Source: Pardosa pseudoannulata (lineage: Eukaryota > Arthropoda > Arachnida > Araneae > Lycosidae). From it: a DNA stretch of 64,000 nt. This document shows, in pieces, positions 9,574 to 21,261 of the stretch; positions within the stretch are counted from its first letter, which is position 1, and every line of letters begins with the position of its first letter. The notes below the pieces were generated by a model, which did not search any database, was not told where the DNA came from, and saw only the letters and a program-made list of their open reading frames with translations. The DNA lies in the NCBI GenBank assembly GCA_032207245.1, contig CM063498.1, positions 90,132,138 to 90,196,137 on the forward strand. Reading direction: 5' to 3'. A program made the translations under genes and the position numbers.

Positions 9574-10180
9574 GAGAAGCTAGTCATCAGTTGTTGTGGT
9601 AGCACAAAAACGACCTTAAACTGCTCAAAGTATAACGTCCCCAGTCTCCGGAAATCGATTCCATGACCTTGCAATGACACTTCTTGATATTGCAACAGAT
9701 TCCCCTTAACTCCTTTGCATTGAATTATATTACACTTGCCGACATTCACCAAGCCATGGATCCTGGTAAATCACATGGTTGTCTCATGCCATAATTGCTA
9801 TTGAAGAACAAAAGCTTGAAAAACAGCGTTTCACTAAACCAATAATCTCTCTTTGCAGCTGAGTAGATTGCATTTTCTGTTTTGACAAGCTGTTAACATG
9901 AAAAACTAGTCATCGGTTGTTATGGTAGTACAAAGACGACCTTGAGCTGCTCGATGTCTAACGTACCCAGTCTTTAGAAATTAATTGCAAAACCTTTCGA
10001 TTACACTTCTTACCACTCCAATAGGTTTCCCTAAACTCTTTTGCATTAGATCAGATTTCACTCTCCAGACAATTTGCAAAGCCGAGGACCCTCATAAATC
10101 ACATTGATCAAGCATGTTTTAATTGCCATTTACGACCAAAAGCCTGAAAGATTGTATTTCACGAATGAGACAGTGAAAAT
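9529..10180. repeat. 327-bp diverged tandem duplication
   Basis: The phrase cagctgagtaga at 9529 recurs at 9856. It is followed in both copies by ttttctgtt...gacaa/gacga..., ...aactagtcatc..., ...acgaccttgagctgctc/acgaccttaaactgctc... and ...cttttgcattaga/ctttgcattgaa.... The two units are consecutive and alignable throughout with many substitutions. The minus strand of the first unit is open (GHGIDFRRLGTLYFEQFKVV), but that of the second is broken. Confidence 0.75.
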
Positions 10181-10689
10181 CAGAAGCTTCTGCAAAATCA
10201 TGAATCCCACCTTTACATCCTTTTTCTGATTTTTGACGTCATAGGAGTTATTTTACAAATGATTTTTGCTTTTATTTTCTGTTACACTTTAAAATATGCC
10301 TGATTTGATTTACGTTAGTTTTAAGTCGAATTATTTCTGTAAAGTTGTTAACACTATGTGCTCATATAATTTTTAGCGACGGTTATATATATGACTATCC
10401 CCTATATAATAATAGCCTAAGTTGTCTGTCCATCTGTCCGCGAATTTATGAAGCGGTTGTACCTGGAATGGATACAGGCATCCATATTGGATTTTTTATG
10501 AGTTAGGGTTAGCAAAATTCAAAGTGAGTTCGAAATCTACCTCATTCCCCCCTTTTCGAGCTTTTAATGATATTATTTCAAACCTTATTTTTCCTCTTAT
10601 TCTATACTAAATTCATTATTGAAAGGATGGCGAGGGCTGAGAGCAATATTTAAATTTCTGGACTGTTTTAATTGACCCTTATATATTGT

Positions 10690-10985
10690 AACATTTTCCT
10701 TCACCACGTGTAAGCTGGCACATGGGGTAAAGTGTCTGCCCATTTGATCGTCGTACTTCTCGGGTTGATGGTTCTGCCCCCAAAATAGCCGAATTTTTCT
10801 AAATGTCTAATTAATTTAATAATTTCTGTTTTTTTTTTTTGTTTTGTTTTTTTTTTTATTATTATCCCTAAAGTTGTATTATTTTTAAAGTTTTGTTATT
10901 TTTAAAATAAATTTTTACCATTTTTCAAATTTTTATGATTTTTATTATTTTTATTTTATTAAATTCACGTATTACCATTATTATA
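10690..10985 (+). mobile_element. SINE-like insertion inside Helitron H2
   Basis: This block is absent from H1 and H3. It holds a tRNA-like stretch, with GCACATGGGGTAAAGTGTCTG resembling an A box region and GGGTTGATGGTTCTGCCCC a B box region. A T-rich run and low-complexity AT sequence follow. The head is not that of S1 or S2, so it may be a third SINE family. Confidence 0.4.
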
Positions 10986-11221
10986 TCAAGCCCCATTTTA
11001 AGAGCAGACGATTAAATGTATCAATTTATCACATAATAAATAGGTAAAAATAACAGCTTTTTTCCAACATTATGACGTCATTCCTTTAACCATTTATTTA
11101 ATAATTTATTTTAGATTATTTAAATATCTTCTACATTATTTCCATACGTTTTATCACTAAACTTAGATATTACGTAAATAATTTTCTAAAGGTAATATTT
11201 TGTTGCAAAATAATTCTCAGC

Positions 11222-11224
<3 letters not shown>

Positions 11225-11269
<45 letters not shown>
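11225..11269. repeat. poly-A tract of about 45 bases
   Basis: An uninterrupted A homopolymer at the point where H1 and H3 have a short A-run, so it has expanded within the Helitron. Confidence 0.9.
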
Positions 11270-11270
<1 letters not shown>

Positions 11271-11358
11271 ATTTTTTTTACCTGCCTCATAAGGTGCTTT
11301 ACAATTCTGGAAAATTAAAAATTTTACTGATCCCGTCATGTGACTGGCTATATGCTAG

Positions 11359-11442
11359 TATGTGTATATTTTTATAAAAGAATTTTAAGAAAACTATCTG
11401 AAAAATTTTACTGATCCCGTCATATGACTGGCTATATGCTAG
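11359..11442 (+). repeat. 84-bp tandem duplication across the Helitron 3' junction
   Basis: The last bases of H2 (aaaattttactgatcccgtc...gctatatgctag) and the adjoining host bases (tatgtgtatattt...) are repeated once, giving a second CTAG end at 11442. Host flank is included in the unit, so this is a local duplication and not a second transposition. Confidence 0.75.
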
Positions 11443-13361
11443 TATGTGTATATTTATAAAAGAATTTTAAGATACTATCTGATATTAAAGAATAATTATC
11501 CCTATTCATCCTAACATATTTAAGTTCAAATCCTCTATTTTCATTTGAAGTCACAACTTTTCAATAAATGGATTGATTATATATTTTCAATAAATGCTAT
11601 TGAACACATGAGATTATTGAAAAATATTTACCACTACCTCGCCCCTACCCCCCCCAATAACCATTCCAGAACAATATTTTGGGCGATACAAATCTAGTAG
11701 CCGACCACTTTAGCGTAAATTACCACAAAACTCTTGGCACCATTTCCAAGTATATAAAACATTAAACTTCTACGATTGACAGAAAAGTAAATAAGTCTAA
11801 ACAATTTTTCCGGTAAATCTAAATCCGATATTATATTCAGATATTTCGTACTTTTTAAAAATCTTTCTTCCTTGTGCTGCCATCTATTGAGTCAATTGTG
11901 TGTTAAACTCACGAATAATGTGAATTCCACTTGCATTACTTGCATTTAGCCAATCATAAGATAGTAAAAGTTAAATAATATCCGAATTTAAAATTCTGAG
12001 AAATATGAAATACACTCATATAATACTTCCATCTTTTGAAATTTAAGATAACAAGAAAATGTAGATATTAGAAACTAATTCATTAAATATTCTTCGTTCT
12101 ACTTTAAATGAAGCTACTAAGCTGTAAAAGCTTTCTAAAGAGCTTTTAAAATATATATGCAATCAAGTATTTTTTATATAAACAATATGAGATAAAATAC
12201 AAAGATTTGTGATCGTGACAAAAAACAGGGTGTCAAATAAAAGTACTCAAAATTAAACAAGGCATGCAAAGGAATCAAAATAAATAAAGTCTTCGGTTTA
12301 ATTAAGCAGTGGATTAAAAAAAAAGCTGTCATTTTTTAAGTTATAATTTTAAAAATCGTTTACACATTCTCTCAAAAAATTCTCAAAACATCTAAATAAA
12401 TAAAGACTCAAAACATTTAAATAAATAAAAAGTCTCTGACAGATCAAGGTCAAGGTCAAGGTAATTGGGTTTAACGGAGTACCTAGTGAAGTGGAAGGTC
12501 TTCACTTTAACCTCCGAACGTAAGCAGATCAAAACATAAATTTAGGCCTCAAGGCAAAAATTAATCCAAACAAAAATTTAATACACTCCAGCTCACAAGA
12601 GAGCGAGGAGGTGAGAACGTTCTCATAAAAAATTATGAGTAACCAACGTGTTGTCTAATTATAGGATAATTAGACTGTAACCTTGACAATGACCATTTGG
12701 TATGGTTAACAGCATTACACAGATTCTACAACATGATGCTCATAAAATAACACAGTTAGGTAATAGAATAAACAAAAATAGGGACTAAAAAATTGCAACT
12801 TGGTACATCAAATAAAAATTAGCAAAAGTGACAGCACTAACAAAAAGATATGTTTTTGCTCTGACAGATGTAGTCATCTTTATCTTATTTTGTATTAAAC
12901 AAGAAAGACAGAAATATTACAAAAAAGAACAGTAGGGCAAAACCTATATAATAGGCACCTCCGAATAAGGAAATATCTATTTAAGGAACACCTTTTTAAT
13001 TCTCGCTCCCTATATATTTGTGTGTGTGTTCTCATCCATATATTTATATGTATATGCATATATGTGTGTATGCGTGAGTGTGTATATAAGTATGTGTGTA
13101 TATACACAGCTAGCTCTCCACCTCTGTGCAAGTTAGTATTCGGTTGCTCCCTATTTCTGAGTGCTCATGTGTATTGGCCATTTATCCATCCAATGTGCTC
13201 ATCCAGCTAAACATATATTAATGTTGCCCAAAATAATCTAATAGTGAGTATGAAAGGCTTGAATCCTGTAGTATCGGATTCGACCTTGGCAAATGCACCA
13301 AGTCCTTATATACCTTGAGAACATGCAGGTTAAATTTGTGGTTCTAGATGTTCTCTCACAG
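11443..13361. other. gene-free stretch
   Basis: Mostly AT-rich unique-looking sequence. It contains a TG-rich patch at 13018-13110 (tgtgtgtgtt..., tatgtgtgtat...) and a short direct repeat of caaggtcaaggt at about 12447. No ORF is convincing. Confidence 0.3.
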
Positions 13362-13846
13362 GAAATTGGTAGTTGGTACAGAAGTACGGAATCAGGATCA
13401 AAAGTTCACCTTCTGAGGGTGATCAAAATTGAGGAGGTTCTTCAGCGTGGCATCCAAAACGCTTTACATCCGTCAGGTTAAGCGGAATTGGTGGAATGAA
13501 CAGAAGTACGGAATCAGGATCAAAAGTTCACCTTCTGGGGGTGATCAAAATTGAGAAGGTTCTTCAGCGTGGCATCCCAAACGCTTTACATCCGTCAAGT
13601 GGAATTGGTAGTTGGAACAGAAGTACGGAATCAGGATCAAAATTTTACCTTCTGAGGGTGATCAAAATTGAGGAGATTCTTCAGCGTGGCATCCCAAACG
13701 CTTTGCACCCATTACGTTAAGCGGAATTGGTAGTTGGAACAGAAGTACGGAATCAGGATCAAAAGTTCACCTTCTGAGGGTGATCAAAATTGAGGAGGTT
13801 CTTCAGCGTGGCATCCAAAACGTTTTACACCCGTCAGGTTAAGCGG
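13362..13846 (+). repeat. minisatellite, four units of about 122 bp
   Basis: Units start at about 13362, 13484, 13601 and 13723 and contain GGAATTGGTAGTTGGAACAG, then AAGTACGGAATCAGG and ...cttcagcgtggcatcc.... Spacing is 122, 117 and 122; the second unit lacks a few bases near its start. Within the units the frame is open (RSTESGSKVHLLRVIKIEE...), but 122 is not a multiple of three, so a continuous repeat protein is not supported. Units are very similar to one another, which implies recent amplification or homogenisation. Confidence 0.88.
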
Positions 13847-15189
13847 CTCGTAGTGACGTATCAAGAACTTATTAGTCATAGGGAAATTTAAATGAATCCC
13901 AGTACTTACTATTTGATATCGTTTATATTAAATATTCGGAATAAATTTAACCTTAATCGCCATTTTAATACAAAATGGAAAAAATATATCGAAATATTTT
14001 GATTCTATTAGTTGAAATGAAATATTGAATATCGATGCAACAAAGCGCGTTTATTGTTTCGTTTTCTCCTCATTTTTAAGGAAGAGTAGAAAGAAAAAAA
14101 AAACTCATCTCCCCAAAACTCGTTAAATAAGTAAATGGAAACTTGAATATGAAACATTGCATTTAAAAGTTATTCTTTTATGATTCAAAGCTTTAAAAAT
14201 CAATTTGACTCCCAGCGTTAAAAAAAAGAACAAAAAGGGGAAGAATAAATCACTGATTATCCGAAAATTCATTGTTCTTTTCGACGTAAAATATACGGCA
14301 GCTTTAGACCGACTATAATTAGCATAATTCTGGCGATTTCCGCTCCTGTTGAAAATGTGTTCTTTTTAATAGCCCATTTGTAAGTTAGCCGCCACCGTGT
14401 ACGGCTAAAAATTCTGTCTGTGTTGAGCGAAAATATGGGGCTCTCCATTAGCTGCGGAAAACAGCGTCGCTCCTGTCACTGAGTAAGCCAAGAGATCGCT
14501 TTAATGAGGCTGGAAGATTAAAGGATGGAAGGCAAAGCAACATACGTCTTCCAAATAGAAATCCGATTTCCTTTCACGTCATGGAATTGAAAACGCCTCC
14601 GTTTCCTTTCAATTCATTTATGAGCTACGAGCGCTATCTGTGAGCAGAAAAATATATGCAGGCCTTCTGTTTTCTCTGTGCTTTCTGGCATTAAACATTT
14701 CGGTAATGTATATTTAGAGCTACGGTGCCTGGCTGTTGTGTATATTTCTATTTTATGACTCCATCTGTCAGTTACAATGGCTGGAGCAAAAATATAATTT
14801 AAAATAAAGCAGGGATAGAAAATTGAATCAAGTACTTACTATTATACTAGTTTGTTTCTAGTAATTACTTTTAGAGATAAAATGGTAATGTACTTTTACA
14901 GTAATCCGTATTATTCGGGTTTAGTACATTAACAATTTCGATGCAAAATTTTTATGGGCTTTTACTATTTTATTTTTTATTGCGTGCTCAGTCTTTGATC
15001 TGAGTACATATTATAAGAAAAATAAGAGGAAATTTTCTATTCCACATTAGGAAATACCGAATAACATTTTTGTGCTGCCATCTATCGTCTACCAATACTC
15101 GAATAAACTTAAAGAGCTATATCACGTGACAGGTCAAATAATTGTTCCACATTATTGGACACTATAGGGCACACAGGTTGAAATATTAA
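13847..15189. other. gene-free; contains a block of higher-complexity sequence at 14270-14800
   Basis: The inner 500 bp is less AT-rich, free of the repeats seen elsewhere and rich in mixed words (ttagccgccaccgtgtacgg, gcgtcgctcctgtcactg). It has no long ORF. In a repeat-dense region such an island could be conserved non-coding sequence, but nothing here proves it. Confidence 0.3.
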
Positions 15190-15465
15190 TTATACATTAG
15201 CAAGGCCCGACTAAGATACTTTTGTGCCCAGGGTACAATCCAATTTTTGTGCCCTCCACCCCCATACAAATTTATATCGACAAGTTAGTATCATAATTAC
15301 AGTCTTATAAAAATTATAACATTCAATTAGCAAACAGATTCAAGAAATTAGCATTAAAGTAATATTCAAAATCAAAAATACCAAATTTTCATTTTACGTA
15401 ATCATTATTATCTATTTTTAACCATGCTAAAAATTAAGGACTTTTAAAGACCTAGAGTGACCCAC
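15190..15465 (+). repeat. dispersed repeat DR1, copy 1
   Basis: From GCCCGACTAAGATACTTTTG through ...tgtgccctccacccccat... and ...cattttacgtaatcatta... to about 15465, this matches 59574-59825 in the same orientation, with small gaps. There is no coding capacity. It is probably part of a larger, unidentified element. Confidence 0.75.
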
Positions 15466-15619
15466 TTTTTTTATTTTTACCTTATCACACTCACAAGCTC
15501 TATGGTGCAGAAAATAAATAATAATAGAATTAAAAATAATTTAAATTGATGAGATGATTTAATGGTTTATAGGGTACGTTGCTAATAATCTGTCTTATGT
15601 GCAATAACCCATTTACATT

Positions 15620-16125
15620 TATGTTTCCTTTTTCAACTCCTCTTCTTAGCCCACTCTCCTGTTTCTAATCATGGATCTTGTTGGTGCTTCAACCACATTT
15701 GGCGAAATTGGCGTGCTTGCAGCTTGCGTGCGTGGCGTGCTTGCAGCGTGGCGTTTGAAATCTGGCGAGGGGATCGTAACTCAACAAATTGATACATAAA
15801 CAAAAACAACATTTTGAGGAAAAATTTTACAAAAATTGAATATTTAAAATCTAATTGAATTAACAAAGAAAACACAAAGGAAACACATAACATTCATACT
15901 AAATAGACTGAAACATTCACTTAATCACAAATTAAATAAACTGAGTGTGATTTTCATCACAAATTTGTGATTTAGTGTAAATTGTAAAATTAATTTAAAA
16001 TAAGAGGATGGTAGGCGGGATCTCATCCAGCAAAAAACTCTTTGACTTAAAAGAAACTGTATTTTGAGTAGAGGTTGAAGAGGAGTTGTAAAATTGAAAA
16101 TTTTTTTTCAAATCTCTTATTAATT
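15620..16125 (-). repeat. 0.5-kb repeat DR2, copy 1 (inverted relative to 24518-25030)
   Basis: Nearly the whole segment is the reverse complement of 24518-25030. Both copies keep an open frame starting MLCVSFVFSLLIQLDFK and ending KHQQDP (75 codons with stop here, 67 there). This copy has an extra 24-27 bp formed by local duplication of gcgtgcttgcag. The peptide is hydrophobic at its N-terminus and basic at its C-terminus, with no family I recognise. Conservation of the frame may simply reflect recent copying. Confidence 0.8.
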
Positions 16126-16273
16126 TTACACGTGTGTGTGTTTTATCATGATTATATGTTTTCCAATATACTCATTAGTTTTATTTTTTTTTCTATTATT
16201 ATTGAAAATTTTCTATTTATATCTAAAGATCTCAGGGATTATCCTTAAAGGATGTCATAACTTTTATTCAATA

Positions 16274-17195
16274 CTAGCATATAGCCCGTCATATGACGGG
16301 ATCAGTAAAATTTTTAATTCTCCAGAATTATAAAATATCCTATGAGGCAGATAAAAAAAATGATTTGATTTTTGGCTGAGCATTATCTGGTACACACTCA
16401 ATAATTTGTTTACCTTCATATTCCTCTAAAGTCTCCTGATACTATGAATGTAGTTTAGAATCACGTTGAATTCATTTAGTCAAACCGTGTGGATATGTAT
16501 GAAAAACAAACACACAAACGGACAAATTTCTTAATTTTCAAAGATATATAGCCTAAACGCTAGATATTTATTAGTCCGTGAAATAGGCTCCTAGACTTTT
16601 ATTAAACGTATTTGTTGTTAATACCGGTGATAAAATTTTCATTGCAGCAAAAATAATCGATGTTTAAATTTAAAATTAACACATATGTACCTAATATATT
16701 ATTTAATACAAATATAAAGGAAAATTATTTACGTGATATCTAAATTCAGTGATAAAAATATGAAAATACTGCTGACGATATTTAAATAATTTAAAATAAG
16801 AAATGATTAAATGAGATGGTTAAAGGAATGACGTCATAATGCTGGAAAAAATGTTATTTTTACCTATTTATTATGTGATAAATTGATAAATTTAATCCCC
16901 TGCTCTTAACCGGGGAAAATAGGGCTCAAAATAATGGCATTAAACGCTCGAAAAGGGGGAAGGGGTGGATTTCGAACGTTTTAAAGACTACAGTATTTTT
17001 CGCTGTGATATGAAGCATATTTATACCAATTTATTTTAGAATCAGATCGATAGTTTAGGAGAAGATAAACTTGAATTTTGCTAACCCTAACTCATCAAGA
17101 AATCAATATGGATGCCTGTATCCATTCCAGGTCCAACCGCTTCATAAATTTGAGGACAGACGGACAGATAACTTAGGCTATTATTATATAGGGGA
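16274..17195 (-). mobile_element. non-autonomous Helitron, copy H3 (reversed)
   Basis: On the plus strand it opens A|CTAGCATATAG, followed by the perfect palindrome CCCGTCATATGACGGG (16285-16300). It closes with ...CTATTATTATATAGGGGA before a T, the complement of the TC end. The interior carries the same landmarks as H1 plus about 270 bp near the 3' side (16390-16650) that H1 lacks. Part of that extra segment is shared with the fragment H4. No ORF encodes Rep/helicase. Confidence 0.87.
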
Positions 17196-17666
17196 TTTTA
17201 GAGACATCCTCTCTCATCCCTCCACTTGTTTGTACAAAATGTCACACTTCATCACATTTCACACAATATTACAGGATTCTATATTTGCAGTTCAAAAACA
17301 AAGAAATACATTACAGAACATATTTCAAATTTTATTTTATAATTTTATGTTTTAACGGTATCTGTGAAATATAGCAATAATAATGATTCGTGAACTTCTT
17401 TTGTAAGAAATAAGAGTAAAAGTTTACAACAAAAATATAATTAATATAGAATAGAAATAAAATATCAATATAAAAATGCAATTGAAAACGAAGTATTTGG
17501 GAATTTTAAATGGATTGTAATATAGCTAGGTTTCAATCTTACCTTTACTTTGTGAAAACAAAATACTGTAAAACAGATTGAATTTTTAAACAATGTGCCT
17601 CAATACAAGAGTTTCTTAAATAATGGAACTGTAATCTCATTTCATTAGTCATATTAATTATACAGT

Positions 17667-17669
<3 letters not shown>
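17196..17669. other. gene-free stretch
   Basis: AT-rich sequence with no recognisable element; it leads into a long microsatellite. Confidence 0.3.
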
Positions 17670-18867
<1,198 letters not shown>

Positions 18868-19150
18868 GCCACGGTAGCTTAGTTGACTAAGGCAAAGATC
18901 TCGTAACTGGAGGGTTTGCGGGTTCGGAGCCCGAGACGGCCTAAGATCCGCCCTGTTCGTTGAAGGTGATTGGGCACGTAAAATATGTTCGTAGTCAAGT
19001 TCTCAATCGACACCTCTGGGGTTGGCAAGCTAAACCTATGGGTCTTCTGCTTGGTCCCTACTTCTAACTCATGAGCTCGTTAAAACAACACCCCTTTTCT
19101 TTAATACGAGTAACGTATGGGCCAATCGTGCTTGGCTTGACTAAGTGACA
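18868..19150 (+). mobile_element. tRNA-headed SINE S2, best copy
   Basis: The head CCACGGTAGCTTAGTTGACT contains an A box, and GCGGGTTCGGAGCCCG provides a B box. The tail includes ...tgggtcttctgcttggtcc... and then ...aatacgagtaacgtatgggccaatcgtgcttgg.... The last 50 bases are the first monomer of the tandem array that follows. Confidence 0.75.
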
Positions 19151-20566
19151 TCATGAGCAACCACAGAACTAAAAGTCTGAACAACGTTAAAAATGTGTAA
19201 TTAATATTATCAATTACTTTATTATTAATTAATTAATGTAATAAATATTATAAAAACTATGAGAACGTATTTGAGCATAAATCGTACTTCCACCCTAGAG
19301 GTAGTCTCGCCTCTCTGCCTTAATACGATTTTCGTATGGGTTAATCGTACTTGGGTTAACCAACTAGCTGCAGAAACAACAACAGAACTAAAAGTCTGAA
19401 CAACGTTAAGAATATGCAATTAATACTATTAAGTATTTATATTACTAATTAATTAATGTAATTAATATCATAAAAATTATGAGGACCTATTTCAGCAAAA
19501 ATCGTATATTCGCCATAGCGGTGCTCGTTAAAACGAAAATATCACCTCTCTACCTTAATACGAATAGCGTATGGATGAATTGTGCTTGGGTTGATTAAGT
19601 GGCTTTAGAATTAACAACAGAACCAAAAGTTTAAACAACGTTAACAATATGTAATTGATATCATTAATTAATTAATGTAATTAATATTATAAAAATTGAG
19701 GATCTATTTGAACATAAATCGTACTTTCACCCTACAGGTGCTCGTTAAAATGAAAATCTCATTTCTTTGCCTTAATACAAGTAGCGCAAGGGTCAATCGT
19801 AATTGAGTTGACTAAGTGGCACCAGAAGCAACAACAGAACTAAAAGTCTTAACAACGTTAAAAATGTGTAATTAATATTATCAATTATTTATATTATTGA
19901 TTAATTAATGTAATTAATATCATAAAAATTATGAGGACCTATTTCAGCAAAAATCGTACATTCACTCTACCGGTGCTCTTTAAAACGAAAGTCTCCCCTC
20001 TTTGCCTTAATACGAGTAGAGTATGGGTCAATTGTACTTGGATTGACCAAGTAGCTGCAGAAACAACAACAGAACTAAAAGTCTGAACAGCGTTAAAAAT
20101 ATGTAATTAATGTTATTAATTATTTTTATTATTAACTAATTAATGTAATTAATATCATAAAAATTACGAGGACCTATTTCAGAAAAAATCGTACATTCAC
20201 CCTAGCGGTGCTCGTTAAACGAAAGTTTCACCTCTTTACCTTAATACGAGTAGCGTATGGATGAATCGTGCTTGAGTTAACTAAGTGGCATCAGAAATAG
20301 CAACAGAACCAAAAGTTTGAACAACGTTAAAAATATGTAAATGATATGATTAATTAATTAATGTAATTAATATTATAAAAATTATGAGGACTTATTTGAG
20401 CATAATTCGTACTTTCACCCTAGCGGTGATCGTTAAAACGAAAATCTCCCCTCTTTGCCTTAATACAAGTAGCGTATGGGTCAATCGTGATTGAGTTGAC
20501 CAAGTCGCATCAGAAGCAACAAAAGTCGGAACAAAGTCAAAAAATATGTAGCTAATATTATTAATT
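19101..20566 (+). repeat. higher-order tandem array, seven monomers of about 217-235 bp
   Basis: Monomers begin with TTAATACGAG-like words at 19101, 19320, 19555, 19772, 20007, 20241 and 20460, so spacings are 219, 235, 217, 235, 234 and 219. Monomers 1, 4 and 7 resemble each other, as do 2 and 5 (ctgcagaaacaacaacag), and 3 and 6 (ggatgaat-gtgcttg, aaccaaaagttt). The repeat is therefore a three-monomer block of about 687 bp. The first monomer is the tail of an S2 SINE. Two short ORFs crossing it are chance. Confidence 0.85.
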
Positions 20567-20794
20567 TTACATCTATAATAATTAGTGAAAATAACAATTA
20601 TTTTTAACGACAAATTTTCATCTTTTCATCTTTTTTCATCTATTTTGGGTTAATCTACAATAAATATTAATATTTGAAATTTCTGTTTGGAAAAATATAT
20701 AAAAGTGACCACCCTGTGAGGACCACACCTCCCTAAGTAAGCCATTGACTATCACGTTGTATGACATGTGCTACTTACATTTGCTAAACTGCAT

Positions 20795-20966
20795 TCACAG
20801 TATCGGGAGACTTTAGAGGAGTAAGAAGAGGATCAAATTATTGAGCGTGTACCAGATATTTCTCATCCAAAAAAACCCCAATTTTTTTACCTGCCTTACA
20901 GGGACTTTACAATTCTGAAATATTAGAAATTTTATTGATCCCGTCATATGATGGGCTATATGCTAG
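20795..20966 (+). mobile_element. Helitron fragment H4 (3' end only)
   Basis: It matches the 3' part of H3 (…ggagactttagaggagtaag…gagcgtgtaccagat…) and ends with a near-perfect hairpin CCCGTCATATGATGGG (20940-20955) and CTATATGCTAG before a T. The 5' end is missing. Confidence 0.75.
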
Positions 20967-21261
20967 TTAATAAATAAATAACATTTTGGAAATGTGTACA
21001 AAGATAGAAACAAATAAGTAGCAGATCTGCCGGACTATGATCCCAGAGAACTTCCGTGAACCTCCTCAAAACTCTGTGAGCTACAACAGTCTTACATTCC
21101 TTTATTAAACGTACTCCAGTATAGTCTTACCGATGTCGATGCATCGTCTGGACAAACGTTTTCAATGTCTTCGATGGTTTTAAGCAGCGATCTCACCCGA
21201 GTGGAAATAAATTAGTTCTTCTCCACTGTTATATTCTACAATTACGCCATTTTAGGTTAAT

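Larger units (their letters stand above)
10398..11358 (+). mobile_element. non-autonomous Helitron, copy H2
   Basis: It starts TCCCCTATATAATAATAGCC after an A and ends GGCTATATGCTAG before a T. The 16-bp hairpin is degraded here (CCCGTCATGTGACTGG at 11332-11347). It is 300 bp longer than H1 because of an inserted block at about 10690-10985. The interior otherwise follows H1: ...gaagcggttg..., ...cccctt ttcgagctttt... and ...atgacgtcattcctttaacc.... Confidence 0.85.

Noticed and set aside
13293..13720. A repeat-containing protein gene
   Set aside because: The 122-bp period is not a multiple of three, so the frame is lost from unit to unit.
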